Below, in pieces: positions 43,792 to 54,449 of a stretch of DNA of 64,000 nucleotides. Source of the DNA: Sphingomonas hankookensis (GTDB lineage Bacteria > Pseudomonadota > Alphaproteobacteria > Sphingomonadales > Sphingomonadaceae); NCBI RefSeq assembly GCF_022664465.1, contig NZ_JAKREV010000002.1, positions 1 to 64,000 on the forward strand. Reading direction: 5' to 3'. A program made the position numbers and the translations under genes. The notes beneath the pieces were generated by a model, which did not search any database, was not told the origin of the DNA, and worked only from the letters and a program-made list of their open reading frames with translations. Each line of letters opens with the position of its first letter. Positions within the stretch are counted from its first letter, which is position 1.

Positions 43792-45171
43792 ATGGGATAT
43801 GACGACCAAGTGACCAAGAACATCGTGACTATCGGCCGTATCGGCCGTTCGATTGCCGGTTTCGCCGCCGTTGCCGCCGCCGCCACGCTGGCCGCGCAGA
43901 CGGTCCGCGATACACAGGAGGTGCCGGGTGCCAACCTGAACCTGCCGGGCAACCCGACGATCTTCGGCAAGCTGGACCCCAATATCCGCAAGCCGACCGC
44001 CATCGTGAACGACACGGTGCTGACCGGCACCGACGTCGACCAGCGCATGGCGTTGATCGTCGCGCTGAACGATTTCAAGCTGAGCGATGCCGATCGCGAA
44101 GTCTTGCGCGCACAGGTCGTGCGCCAGCTGATCGACGAGACGCTGCAGATCCAGCAGGCGAAGGCCAAGGACATCACCGTGACCACGGCGGAGCTGGAGC
44201 AGAGCTTCAACCGCCTCGCCAAACAGCGGTTCAACCAGACGCCGGACCAGCTGCGCGCCTATCTGCGCACGGTCGGGTCGTCGGACCGCTCGCTGCGTCG
44301 CCAGATCGAGGGCGAGCTGGCGTGGAGCCGGTTGCTGCGCAAGCAGGTCGAACCGTTCGTCAACGTCGGCGAAGAGGAAGTCGCCGCGGTGATCGCACGC
44401 ATGGAAGCGTCGAAGGGCACCGAGGAATACAGCCTCCGCGAAATCTACATGGCGGCAAACCCCGACCGTGCACCCGAGGTGCAGGCCGGCATGCAGAAGA
44501 TGATCGAACAGATTCGGCAGGGCGCGCCGTTCGAATATTTCGCCCGCAACTTCTCCGAAGCATCGACCCGCGCCGTCGGCGGCGACCTGGGCTTCGTGCG
44601 GCTGAACATGCTGCCCGACCAGCTGCAACGCGCCGCGACGCAGATGCAGGTCGGCCAGATCGCCGGACCGATCGAGGTGCCGGGCGGCTATTCGATCCTG
44701 TACCTTGCCGACAAGCGGCAGGTGCTGATGGCCGATCCACGCGATGCGAAGCTGGCGTTGCGTCAGCTGTTCCTGCCCTTCCCCGCCGGCACGTCCGAAG
44801 CGCAGGCGAGCGCGAAGGTCGCCGCCTTTACCGAAGCGACGCAGGGTATCCGCGGCTGCGGCGACGCGACCAAGATCGCGCAGGCGCAGAAGGCCGAAGT
44901 GGTCGACAACGACGCGGTCGTGCTGCGCAGCCTGCCGCCGGCGTTGCAGGACATCATCCTGAAGCTGAACGTCGGGCAGGCTACCCCGCCGTTCGGATCG
45001 CCCAAGGACGGCGTGCGCGTGCTGGTGCTGTGTGGTCGCGAAGACCCCCGCACCGCCGGCATCCCATCGGCGCAGCAGATCCAGCAGGGGCTGGAGCAGG
45101 AACGCGTCAACCTGCGCGCCCAGCGCATGATGCGCGATCTGCGGCGCGATGCGGTGATCGAGTATCGTTGA
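43792..45171 (+). CDS. surA: Periplasmic chaperone/peptidyl-prolyl isomerase SurA
   Basis: Escorts outer-membrane proteins to the BAM complex. A signal peptide (KNIVTIGRIGRSIAGFAAVAAAATLAAQ) begins after MGYDDQV; ATG at 43792 is used, GTG at 43810 is an alternative. The N-terminal chaperone domain (about 60-210) starts IVNDTVLTGTDVDQRMALIVAL. A parvulin domain is clear at about 215-315 (REIYMAANPDRAPEVQAGM to EVPGGYSILYLADKRQ), with a second, degenerate parvulin segment to about 420. 459 residues. Between lptD, its client, and pdxA. Confidence 0.93.
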   Translation: MGYDDQVTKNIVTIGRIGRSIAGFAAVAAAATLAAQTVRDTQEVPGANLNLPGNPTIFGKLDPNIRKPTAIVNDTVLTGTDVDQRMALIVALNDFKLSDADREVLRAQVVRQLIDETLQIQQAKAKDITVTTAELEQSFNRLAKQRFNQTPDQLRAYLRTVGSSDRSLRRQIEGELAWSRLLRKQVEPFVNVGEEEVAAVIARMEASKGTEEYSLREIYMAANPDRAPEVQAGMQKMIEQIRQGAPFEYFARNFSEASTRAVGGDLGFVRLNMLPDQLQRAATQMQVGQIAGPIEVPGGYSILYLADKRQVLMADPRDAKLALRQLFLPFPAGTSEAQASAKVAAFTEATQGIRGCGDATKIAQAQKAEVVDNDAVVLRSLPPALQDIILKLNVGQATPPFGSPKDGVRVLVLCGREDPRTAGIPSAQQIQQGLEQERVNLRAQRMMRDLRRDAVIEYR

Positions 45172-45184
45172 GGGGACGGGCGCG

Positions 45185-46180
45185 ATGCGACCGCTCGCTC
45201 CCCTTGCCCTGTCGATGGGCGATCCCGCCGGGATCGGGCCCGAAATCATCGCCAAGGCGTGGGAGCGACGCGAAGCCGCCTCGTTGCCCTGCTTCTTCGC
45301 AGTCGGCGATGTGCGCGCGGTATCGGCGGTGTGGAACGGGCCGGTCGAGCGGATCGACGATCCGCGCGATGCCGCCCGCGTTTTCGGCCGGGCACTCCCG
45401 GTCGTGTCGGTGGTCGATGGCGATGCGATCATACCCGGCAAACCCGATATCGGCGGCGCGCGCTGTGCGCTGCAATCGCTCGAACTCGCCGCCGGGCTGG
45501 CGCGATCGGATGCAGCATCGGGGCTGGTGACGGCACCGGTGTCGAAGGCCGAGCTGTACCGCATCGGTTTCGACTATCCGGGCCAGACCGAGTTCGTCGC
45601 CGAACGCTGCGGCGTGGCGCGCGAGAATGCGGTGATGATGCTGGCCGGACCGACGCTGCGCGTGGTGCCGATCACGATCCACGAGCCGCTGGCGCGTGTG
45701 CCGATGGCGCTGACGACCGACCTGATCGTCGCACGGGCGCGGGCGACGGCGCGTGGGCTGACGCGCGATTTCGGGATCGACGCCCCGCGCCTCGCGCTGG
45801 CCGGGATCAACCCGCACGCCGGCGAAGGCGGCGCGATCGGACGCGAGGAGATCGAGGTGATGCTGCCCGCGATCGAGCAGTTGCGCGCCGAGGGAATCGA
45901 TATCGTCGGGCCACTGGCGGCCGACACGATGTTCCATCCGCGGGCGCGGGCGCGCTACGATGCGGCCTTGTGCGCGTATCACGATCAGGCGTTGATTCCG
46001 ATCAAGACGCTGCATTTCGACGACGGGGTCAACATCACGCTGGGGCTGCCGATCGTGCGGACCTCGCCCGATCATGGCACCGCGTTCGATATCGCCGGGC
46101 AGGACATGGCCGAACCGGGCGCGATGATCGCCGCAATCCGCATGGCCGGGGCCGCCGCCGCGCGTCGCGCCACCGCATGA
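45185..46180 (+). CDS. pdxA: 4-hydroxythreonine-4-phosphate dehydrogenase
   Basis: Oxidises 4-phosphohydroxy-L-threonine in pyridoxal phosphate synthesis. The start at 45185 lies 13 bases after sur[21 protein letters not shown] is the family N-terminus. Metal ligand histidines occur in [10 protein letters not shown], in [15 protein letters not shown] and in [25 protein letters not shown]. 331 residues. The stop overlaps rsmA (ATGA at 46177), so B6 synthesis and rRNA methylation are coupled, as in other proteobacteria. Confidence 0.96.
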   Translation: MRPLAPLALSMGDPAGIGPEIIAKAWERREAASLPCFFAVGDVRAVSAVWNGPVERIDDPRDAARVFGRALPVVSVVDGDAIIPGKPDIGGARCALQSLELAAGLARSDAASGLVTAPVSKAELYRIGFDYPGQTEFVAERCGVARENAVMMLAGPTLRVVPITIHEPLARVPMALTTDLIVARARATARGLTRDFGIDAPRLALAGINPHAGEGGAIGREEIEVMLPAIEQLRAEGIDIVGPLAADTMFHPRARARYDAALCAYHDQALIPIKTLHFDDGVNITLGLPIVRTSPDHGTAFDIAGQDMAEPGAMIAAIRMAGAAAARRATA

Positions 46181-47010
46181 GCATCGCGCCGGTCACCGAC
46201 CTGCCGCCGCTGCGCGAGGTCATCAAACGGCACGACCTGTCGGCGAACAAGGCGCTGGGACAGAATTTCCTGTTCGACCAGCAACTGCTCGACCGGATCG
46301 CGCGGGTGCCGGGCGATCTGCACGATCAGGAGGTGCTGGAGGTCGGGCCCGGTCCGGGCGGGCTGACGCGGGCGCTGTTGCTGGCGGGGGCGAAGGTCAC
46401 CGCGATCGAGCGCGACCGACGCTGCATCCCGGCGCTGGAGGAACTGGGCGCGGCGTTTCCGGGGCGGCTGCGCGTGATCGAGGGCGATGCGCTGGAGATC
46501 GATGCGCCGTCGCTGTTCGAAGGGCGGCCGCATATCGCGTCCAATCTGCCCTATAATGTCGGCACTGCGCTGTTCGTCGGGTGGCTGTCGGCCGAGTGGC
46601 GGCCGTGGTGGCAGAGCCTGACGCTGATGTTCCAGCGCGAGGTCGCCGACCGGATCGTGGCGCAGGCGAATGACGACGCCTATGGCCGGCTGGCGGTGCT
46701 CGCCCAATGGCGCAGCGCCGCGCGGATCGCGATGCCGGTGCACCGCAGCGCCTTCACCCCGCCGCCCAAGGTCATGTCGGCGGTGGTCCATGTCGTGCCG
46801 ACCGATGCGCCGGACGGCGTGGCGCTGAAGGTGCTGGAACGGCTAACGGCGGCGGCGTTCGGGCAGCGGCGCAAGATGCTGCGGCAGAGCCTGAAGGCGG
46901 TGCCGGGGGCGATCGAGGCGGCGGAAACGGTAGGGATCGACATGACGCGGCGGGCGGAGACGGTGTCGGTGGCCGAGTTCGTGGCGTTGGCTCGGGTGTT
47001 GTCGGTTTAG
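46177..47010 (+). CDS. rsmA: 16S rRNA dimethyladenosine transferase RsmA (KsgA)
   Basis: Dimethylates A1518 and A1519 near the 3' end of 16S rRNA using SAM. Motifs in order: [14 protein letters not shown] (N-terminus), [12 protein letters not shown] (SAM loop), [20 protein letters not shown] (catalytic NLPY), [17 protein letters not shown]. 277 residues. ATG at 46177 in the pdxA stop. Loss in other bacteria gives kasugamycin resistance. Last gene of the lptD operon; a large inverted repeat lies just downstream. Confidence 0.97.
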   Translation: MSIAPVTDLPPLREVIKRHDLSANKALGQNFLFDQQLLDRIARVPGDLHDQEVLEVGPGPGGLTRALLLAGAKVTAIERDRRCIPALEELGAAFPGRLRVIEGDALEIDAPSLFEGRPHIASNLPYNVGTALFVGWLSAEWRPWWQSLTLMFQREVADRIVAQANDDAYGRLAVLAQWRSAARIAMPVHRSAFTPPPKVMSAVVHVVPTDAPDGVALKVLERLTAAAFGQRRKMLRQSLKAVPGAIEAAETVGIDMTRRAETVSVAEFVALARVLSV

Positions 47011-47023
47011 GAAGTTTAGGGGT

Positions 47024-47186
47024 TCGCGCAGAGGCGCCGAGACGCGGAGGGGTTGCGTTTGCGGCGACGCCATCCGCGCCAGCGGCCTTATCGGACTTGT
47101 CAGCCGAGGACGAACGTCTGCCGTTCGCGGGCCTTTCGCCCGGAACACAACCCCTCCGCGTCTCCGCGTCTCCGCGCCTCCGCGCG
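47024..47186. repeat. Long imperfect inverted repeat after rsmA
   Basis: Left arm 47024-47055 and right arm 47148-47186 are reverse complements over about 30 bases, with CAACCCCTCCGCGTCTC matching exactly on the right. The right arm carries one extra 9-base unit (CGCGTCTCC), a tandem duplication. The loop of about 92 bases holds no gene. It sits between the convergent rsmA and TPR gene and may terminate or stabilise both mRNAs. Confidence 0.6.
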
Positions 47187-47241
47187 GACCCATTCTTCTT
47201 TTTGCTACGTGTCAGACTGGCGGAGCGTATCGCAACCGGGT

Positions 47242-47266
47242 TACCCCAGCCTGCGCTGGAGTGACG
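47242..47266. repeat. REP-like palindrome (variant)
   Basis: Contains CCCAGCCTGCGCTGGA followed by GTGACG, the same layout as the units at 8253, 30230 and 56355. It lies a few bases before the TPR gene stop (47274). Confidence 0.55.
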
Positions 47267-47273
47267 ACCGAGA

Positions 47274-47795
47274 TCACTGCGGCGTGGCCGGCGCGGGCGT
47301 GCCGGGAACCGCCGGCGGCGTTTGTTGTGCGGTGGCGGTGATCGGCGGACCTTTCGCGATGACCGCGGCCAGCTCGTTCGCGGCCGGGCACATCGCGCCG
47401 CAGACGGTTTTCAGCTTGGCCAGCGTGTCGCGTGCGCGAGTCACGGCGCCCTTCTGGACCAGTGCCTCGCCCTCGCCCTTCAACGCCACCACATCGTTCG
47501 GTTCGAGGCTCAGCGCCTCGCGGTACAGGCGGATCGACTTGCCCGGCAGGCCCTGCGTGCGGGCGATATCGGCGAGGGTGATATAGGCCGCACGGTTGCG
47601 CGGGTCGACGACCAGCGCGCTTTCGATCAAGCCGGTCGCAGCGGCTGTGTCGCCCGCCGCTTGCGCGGCGCGACCCTGTTGCAGCAGCGCCATCGAGCGC
47701 GGATCGACCTGATTATCGGGACGCTGGCCGCTGAGCGAGGTCGACGCGCAAATCAGCGCGAGCGCGCCCGCGACCGAAACCGAGGTGAACCGCAT
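47274..47795 (-). CDS. Exported tetratricopeptide-repeat protein
   Basis: 173 residues. ATG at 47795 is preceded by GGAG with 6-base spacing and gives a signal peptide (MRFTSVSVAGALALICASTS). ATG at 47828, which overlaps the rsmB stop as ATGA, would add 11 residues and remains possible. Two or three TPR units fill residues about 34-125 (ALLQQGRAAQAAGDTAAATG, YITLADIARTQGLPGKSIRLY, VALKGEGEALVQKGAVTRA). A CGAMC pair (about 132-136) and a Pro/Ala tail end it. Likely a periplasmic scaffold; partner unknown. Confidence 0.8.
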   Translation of the reverse strand: MRFTSVSVAGALALICASTSLSGQRPDNQVDPRSMALLQQGRAAQAAGDTAAATGLIESALVVDPRNRAAYITLADIARTQGLPGKSIRLYREALSLEPNDVVALKGEGEALVQKGAVTRARDTLAKLKTVCGAMCPAANELAAVIAKGPPITATAQQTPPAVPGTPAPATPQ

Positions 47796-47824
47796 CAACT
47801 TCTCCGACCAGGCGACAGGCGTAC

Positions 47825-49003
47825 TCATCCCCGGCCGAGGCGTGCGACGAAGAAACCGTCGGTTGAATCGGATGCCGGGGTCAGGCGCATGCCCGGACCG
47901 TGGACGCGCCCGCGCGGCAATGCAAGCGGCAGCGCGCGCCAACCGGCGTTGCGCGCCAGAAACGCATCGACCTGTCCCCGCCCCTCGTCGTCGAGCAGCG
48001 AGCAGACGACATAGGTGATCGTACCGGTCGGCGCGGTCAGACCGGCCGCGACGTCGAGCAGCCGCGCCTGCGTCGCGACCACCCGGTCGAGCCGATCGGG
48101 CGTCAGCCGCCAGCGGGCCTCTGGATTGCGGCGCCATGTGCCGGTGCCAGAACAGGGCGCGTCGACCATGACCCAGTCGGCCTGCCCCGCGACATCGTCG
48201 AGCATCGCGCTTTCCTTGCCCGGATCGAGCAGGCGCGGTTCGGCGATCGTCACACCGGCGCGCGCGGCGCGGGGGGCGAGGCGCGAGAGGCGGGGACGGT
48301 CGGTATCGGTGGCGAGGATGCGCCCCTCCCCGGCCATCTGCGCGGCGATCGCCAGCGTCTTGCCGCCGCCGCCCGCGCACAGGTCGATCGCGAAGCCGCC
48401 GGGCTCGGCACAGGTGGCGAGCGACACGATCTGGCTGCCGAAATCCTGCACCTCCGCACGGCCGTCGCGCAGGATTTCGCTGTCGGGCAGGGTATCGGCG
48501 GGGAGGCGGATGGCGTCGGGCAAATCGGGCGCGGGATCGCCGCCCAGTTCGGCCAGAACCTCGGTCCGTTCGGCCCGCAGGCGATTGACGCGCAGGTCGA
48601 GCGGGGCACGGTCGAGCAGCGCCGCGAGTTCGCTATCGTCCAGCCCGGCGGCGTGGAACGCATCGACCAGCCATGCCGGTGCCAGCCCCGGTTCGGCGCG
48701 CGGCTCGTCGGCGGTGATCGGTGCAGGGCCGTAGGACGATCCATCGAAGGTCGCCGCCAGTTCGGGATCGGCATCGGCCAGCGCCACGATCGCCGACCGT
48801 GCCGTCGCGGGTACCGGCCCGAAGCGGCGGACCGCGTCATAAGCCAGCGTGCGGACCGCGCGCCGGTCCTTCGACCCGGCATAGCGACGGGCGGCGAAGA
48901 AGCGCTTGGCGATCTGATCCGCCGCCGCACCGCCGGTGCGCGCGGCGTCGAGGATCGCATCGACCAGATCGATCGTAGCCTGGGTACGCGCAGCCGGGTT
49001 CAT
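47825..49003 (-). CDS. rsmB: 16S rRNA (cytosine-5) methyltransferase RsmB family
   Basis: Methylates C967 of 16S rRNA (family role). An N-terminal NusB-like RNA-binding domain (about 10-130) precedes the methyltransferase: SAM motif DLCAGGGGKTLA, catalytic cysteines in VDAPCSGTGTWRRNPE and YVVCSLLDDEG (release Cys and nucleophile). 392 residues. Starts at 49003. The downstream TPR gene may be co-transcribed. The 169-base gap to guaB holds no gene and no clear terminator. Confidence 0.93.
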   Translation of the reverse strand: MNPAARTQATIDLVDAILDAARTGGAAADQIAKRFFAARRYAGSKDRRAVRTLAYDAVRRFGPVPATARSAIVALADADPELAATFDGSSYGPAPITADEPRAEPGLAPAWLVDAFHAAGLDDSELAALLDRAPLDLRVNRLRAERTEVLAELGGDPAPDLPDAIRLPADTLPDSEILRDGRAEVQDFGSQIVSLATCAEPGGFAIDLCAGGGGKTLAIAAQMAGEGRILATDTDRPRLSRLAPRAARAGVTIAEPRLLDPGKESAMLDDVAGQADWVMVDAPCSGTGTWRRNPEARWRLTPDRLDRVVATQARLLDVAAGLTAPTGTITYVVCSLLDDEGRGQVDAFLARNAGWRALPLALPRGRVHGPGMRLTPASDSTDGFFVARLGRG

Positions 49004-49172
49004 GCCAACATCTTCCGAAACATCATGCGCGACGCTACCAACATAACGTAGATCAAGCTAGCGGTGCAAATATACCGGTGTGCCATGGTCCGTGAATGCA
49101 CGCCGCGGGATATCGGCACGGGCATGCCACCACGGCGCGACAAAAGCCGGGCCGTGGCAACGCTCCGCCCGG

Positions 49173-50648
<1,476 letters not shown>

Positions 50649-52100
50649 TCAGTTGGCGGGGTAGCGGATCGGGTCGGCAAGTGCGCGGGCGAGCGCCACA
50701 TGCAGGTCGGCATCCTCGGCAGCGCCCGACAGGTCGATATGCGCGAGGTCGTCGTTCGGTTTGTGGTACGGGCCGTCAAGATAGGCGAACAGCCGTTTCA
50801 TGTCGCTGACCGAACCGGTCGCCATGACGGCAGGAATGCCGCGCTTCCCGAACGCCCAGCCGTCCTGCCGCTGGATCATGATGTTGGCTTCGGTATCGGT
50901 ATCGACATTGCGGCCGATCGAACGGGCGGTGGCATCGACGATCGCGTCGATCTTCGGGAAATTGCCGCGCCCGACCATCGCCACCGGCATTCCCGTTGGG
51001 ACGATCGCGGCGGTATCGATGTTGAGGTTCGCAACGATCTTGAGCGGGGTTTCGGCGACCGCCGCGGCATAGGCATCGGCGCCGATCAAGCCCTTTTCCT
51101 CCGCCGTGGTGGCGACGAAATACAGGCTGCGCGCCGGGCGAGGCCCCTTGGCCAGCACGCGGGCGATCTCGATCAGGATCGCGGTGCCGCTGGCGTTGTC
51201 CGCCGCGCCGTTGCAGATGCGATCGGGCGCGCCTTCGGGGCGGCAGAAGCCGATATGGTCCCAATGCGCCGACAGCAGCACCGCTTCGTTGGGGCGCTGC
51301 GTACCCGGGATCATGCCGACGATGTTGGCGGTGGTGTAGCGGCGGGTGGTGCCGGTCGCGGCGACATCGATCGTCGTCTTGGCCCGAAACGGGCGGAAGT
51401 CCGGCGCGATCGCCGCCTTGCGCAGGTCCGCCGCGGAACGGCCCAACAGCGTTTCGGCAAGGCTGGCCGGCACCACGCCGCTGAAATCGGGCCGGCGCGG
51501 GGTGCCGGCGATGGTCGCGGTCGAATAGCTGTGCGCGACGTCGGTCCATGGCGCCTGCGCGGGTGCGATCAGGAGGACACCGACAGCACCCGCCGCCAGC
51601 AGCGCGGCATTGCGATCGGCGGTCGGGACTGCGGGGGCGTCGGGTGCGGTGCCACCAATGACGACCGCGACGGCACCCCTCAGCTTCGCACCCTGCATCT
51701 GATCGGGCGCACCGCGACCGACGAAGACGAGCGGCGCGCGCCGGATGGCGGTGGTCGGCGACAGGCCGAGACCGGCAATCTGCTGGGCGGTCAGCGTCGT
51801 ACTGCGCGATCCCTGCCGCACCACGGCGGTCAGCGTGGCGGCGAGGTGGTCGGCCATCGCCACCTCCTGCCGCCAGCGACCGTCGGGCGCGCCGGGTTTC
51901 AGCCCGGCATCGGCGAACGCCTGCAACACATAGGCTTCGGCACGGTCGCCACCGGGCGTGCCGGGTTCGCGCCCTTCATAGGCATCGCTGGCGAGGATCG
52001 CGACGTGGTCGCGCAGCATCTTCGGGGTGATCGACTGGGCGAGGGCCGGCGTCGTGCTGAGCAGCAGGGCGGCGAGTCCGAGGATCGGGCGGAGCGACAT
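50649..52100 (-). CDS. Exported M28-family metallopeptidase
   Basis: Zinc aminopeptidase-like enzyme with a signal peptide (MSLRPILGLAALLLSTTPALAQ); ATG at 52100 is preferred over GTG at 52109. A PA-type insert (about 120-250; GAVAVVIGGTAP) precedes the peptidase core with SAHWDHIGFC, NGAADNASGTA and ATTAEEKGLIGADAYAA as metal ligands and catalytic Glu. The final ligand lies in YHKPNDDLAHID. 483 residues. It lies just before guaB on the minus strand with no known link to purine synthesis. Confidence 0.9.
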   Translation of the reverse strand: MSLRPILGLAALLLSTTPALAQSITPKMLRDHVAILASDAYEGREPGTPGGDRAEAYVLQAFADAGLKPGAPDGRWRQEVAMADHLAATLTAVVRQGSRSTTLTAQQIAGLGLSPTTAIRRAPLVFVGRGAPDQMQGAKLRGAVAVVIGGTAPDAPAVPTADRNAALLAAGAVGVLLIAPAQAPWTDVAHSYSTATIAGTPRRPDFSGVVPASLAETLLGRSAADLRKAAIAPDFRPFRAKTTIDVAATGTTRRYTTANIVGMIPGTQRPNEAVLLSAHWDHIGFCRPEGAPDRICNGAADNASGTAILIEIARVLAKGPRPARSLYFVATTAEEKGLIGADAYAAAVAETPLKIVANLNIDTAAIVPTGMPVAMVGRGNFPKIDAIVDATARSIGRNVDTDTEANIMIQRQDGWAFGKRGIPAVMATGSVSDMKRLFAYLDGPYHKPNDDLAHIDLSGAAEDADLHVALARALADPIRYPAN

Positions 52101-52137
52101 GCGCCCCACTATCGATCCCGAACGTTACGGGCAAGCG

Positions 52138-52938
52138 TCAACGCGCGCGCTGGATCAGCCGGCGCGCCATTTCGACATGCATGTCCTCGATCATGCGATC
52201 CTGGAACCGTTCCGCCCCGCCCCCGGCGGCGGCGATCATCGCCGCGGCCTCTTCCAGTTCGGCGGGCGTGGGGGAGAAGGCGGTATTGGCGACGACGATC
52301 TGGTTGGGATGGATCAGCGACTTGCCGTCGAACCCCATCGCCCGTCCTTCGGCGCATTCGCGCGCAAGGCCATCGGCGTCGTTCAGCGCATTGAACACGC
52401 CGTCCAATGCCAAGCCGCCCGCAGCGCGCGCCGCCAGCACGACCATGTGCAGCGCGGTGGTCAACGCCCCCCGCCCCGCCCCCGGTGGCAAACGCAGCGC
52501 GGCGGCGAGGTCGTTGGTACCGACCAGCAGCCCGACCACGCCCGGCACCGCGGCGATCGCCGCGGCGGCCAGTACGCCCGCGGGCGTCTCGATCATCGGC
52601 AGCAGGGCGCGACCGGACAACGCCGCGAGATCGCCGGATGCCTCTACCTTCGGCACGACCACCAGCGTGTCGCCGACGCGGTCGAGTATCGCCAGATCGT
52701 CGGCGAAATGCGGGCTGTCGGGTGCATTGATCCGTACCGCCGCGCCGCGGCCGTGCAGCAGTTCGAGCGATACCGGCAAGGCTTCGCGCGCCGCGGCCTT
52801 GTCGCCGTCGCGGACCGAGTCCTCGAGGTCGAGGACGATCAGGTCGGCGTCGAGCCCGGCGGCCTTGGCGACCATGCTGGGACGGACCGCCGGCACGAAC
52901 AAAAGACTGCGCGGGGCAAGGGTTGTCGCTGGTTCCAT
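52138..52938 (-). CDS. HpcH/HpaI aldolase/citrate lyase beta-like protein
   Basis: 266-residue TIM barrel of the CitE family. PRSLLFVPAVRPSMVAKAAG is the family N-terminus; the metal- and acid-binding motifs are DLIVLDLEDSV, VVPKVEASG, PMIETPAGVLA and VGTNDLAAALRL, with FDGKSLIHPNQI near the end. The stand-alone gene, with no CitD/CitF partner, suggests a CoA-thioester lyase or (S)-citramalyl/malyl-CoA role rather than citrate lyase. 37 bases upstream of the M28 gene, divergent from the SPFH gene. Confidence 0.88.
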   Translation of the reverse strand: MEPATTLAPRSLLFVPAVRPSMVAKAAGLDADLIVLDLEDSVRDGDKAAAREALPVSLELLHGRGAAVRINAPDSPHFADDLAILDRVGDTLVVVPKVEASGDLAALSGRALLPMIETPAGVLAAAAIAAVPGVVGLLVGTNDLAAALRLPPGAGRGALTTALHMVVLAARAAGGLALDGVFNALNDADGLARECAEGRAMGFDGKSLIHPNQIVVANTAFSPTPAELEEAAAMIAAAGGGAERFQDRMIEDMHVEMARRLIQRAR

Positions 52939-52989
52939 GGTCCGATCATGCTAGGGTCCGGTCGACAAAACACAAGCAGGGGACGGTCG

Positions 52990-53967
52990 ATGGTGTTGGG
53001 CGTGGTCGCGGCGATCGTGTTGCTGGTCTTGTTCTATCTGTTCGCCAGCGTGAAGATCGTCACGCAGGGGCATCAATATACGATCGAACATTTCGGCCGC
53101 TTCACCGCGGTGGCACGGCCGGGGTTCAATTTCTATCCCGCCTTCTTCTACCGTGTCGGCCGCAAGGTGAACATGATGGAGCAGGTGATCGACATTCCGG
53201 GGCAGGAAATCATCACCCGCGACAATGCGATGGTATCGACCGACGGCGTGGTGTTCTTCCAGGTGCTCGACCCGGCCAAGGCGGCGTACGAGGTGTCCGA
53301 CCTGTATATCGCGCTCCAGCAGATCACGACCACCAACCTGCGCACGGTGATGGGGTCGATGGACCTCGACGAGACGCTGTCGAAGCGTGACGAGATCAAT
53401 GCGCGGCTGCTGGGCGTGGTCGATCACGCGACCAACCCGTGGGGGGTGAAGATCACCCGCGTGGAGATCAAGGACATCCGCCCGCCCGCCGACATCGTCA
53501 ACGCGATGGGCCGCCAGATGAAGGCCGAGCGCGAGAAGCGCGCCAACATCCTCGAAGCCGAAGGCACGCGCGCGTCGGAAATCCTGCGCGCCGAGGGGCA
53601 GAAGCAGGCGCGCATCCTCGAGGCTGAAGGGCGCCGCGAATCGGCGTTCCGCGACTCCGAAGCCCGCGAGCGCGCGGCCGAGGCCGAGGCGAAGGCGACG
53701 CAGGTGGTCAGCGACGCGATCGAGGCCGGCGGCACGCAGGCGATCAACTATTTCATCGCACAGAAATATGTCGAGGCGGTCGGCAAGTTCGCGACCAGCC
53801 CCAATGCCAAGACGATCCTGTTCCCGGTCGAGGCGACGCAGCTGATCGGTACCCTAGGCGGCATCGGGCAGCTGGCCAAGGAAGCGCTTGCCGAAAGCAA
53901 GCCGGTTGCGGCCCCGTCGGCAGCGCGCGAGCGTCCCGCCGGTCCCTTCGAGCCGCCGGCGCGATGA
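52990..53967 (+). CDS. SPFH/stomatin-like membrane protein (QmcA type)
   Basis: 325 residues. One N-terminal membrane segment (LGVVAAIVLLVLFYLFASV, about 3-21) is followed by the SPFH domain: VTQGHQYTIEHFGRFTAVARPG, then FPAFFYRVGRKVNMMEQVIDIPGQE. A long alanine/glutamate-rich coiled coil (about 175-255; EREKRANILEAEGTRASEIL) mediates oligomerisation. Together with the next gene it makes the usual stomatin-NfeD pair, forming membrane microdomain scaffolds that protect against stress or interact with FtsH-type proteases. The ATG at 52990 fits this N-terminus. Confidence 0.93.
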   Translation: MVLGVVAAIVLLVLFYLFASVKIVTQGHQYTIEHFGRFTAVARPGFNFYPAFFYRVGRKVNMMEQVIDIPGQEIITRDNAMVSTDGVVFFQVLDPAKAAYEVSDLYIALQQITTTNLRTVMGSMDLDETLSKRDEINARLLGVVDHATNPWGVKITRVEIKDIRPPADIVNAMGRQMKAEREKRANILEAEGTRASEILRAEGQKQARILEAEGRRESAFRDSEARERAAEAEAKATQVVSDAIEAGGTQAINYFIAQKYVEAVGKFATSPNAKTILFPVEATQLIGTLGGIGQLAKEALAESKPVAAPSAARERPAGPFEPPAR

Positions 53968-54398
53968 TCGACGGCGGCTATGCCTGGTTGTTGCTGGCGG
54001 TGGTGCTGGGCGCGGCCGAGCTGGCGGTGCCGGGGGTATTCCTCGTCTTCGTCGCGATCGCGGCGGCAATCACCGGCGTGCTGGCGCTGCTGTTCCCCGC
54101 CCTCACGCTGCCGGCCGAGCTGGCGGTGTTCGGGGCGTGGAGCGTGGTGACGGTGGTGATCGGGCGGCGCTGGTATGCGGACTATCCGGTCGACAGCGAC
54201 GACCCGATGCTCAACGACCGTGCGGCGCGGCTGATCGGCGAACGGGTGGTGGTGGTCGAACCGATCGTCGATGGCATCGGCCGCGTCCGGCTGGGCGATG
54301 GCGAGTGGATCGCGCGCGGGCCGCCGCTGGATGTCGGCAGCCGGGGGCGGATCGTCGGGGTCAGCGGATCGACGCTGACCATCGCCGCCGACGATTGA
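53964..54398 (+). CDS. NfeD-family membrane protein
   Basis: 144 residues, start overlapping the SPFH stop (ATGA at 53964). Two or three membrane segments (about 8-27, 30-51, 52-70) precede a C-terminal OB-fold domain (NDRAARLIGERVVVVEPI to GRIVGVSGSTLTIAADD). This is the short NfeD class without a protease domain. It partners the upstream stomatin-like protein. Confidence 0.92.
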   Translation: MIDGGYAWLLLAVVLGAAELAVPGVFLVFVAIAAAITGVLALLFPALTLPAELAVFGAWSVVTVVIGRRWYADYPVDSDDPMLNDRAARLIGERVVVVEPIVDGIGRVRLGDGEWIARGPPLDVGSRGRIVGVSGSTLTIAADD

Positions 54399-54449
54399 CG
54401 CGCGCGGTCGGTCGCGGGACACAGGCGCGACAGTTTCGAAGGAACCGCC

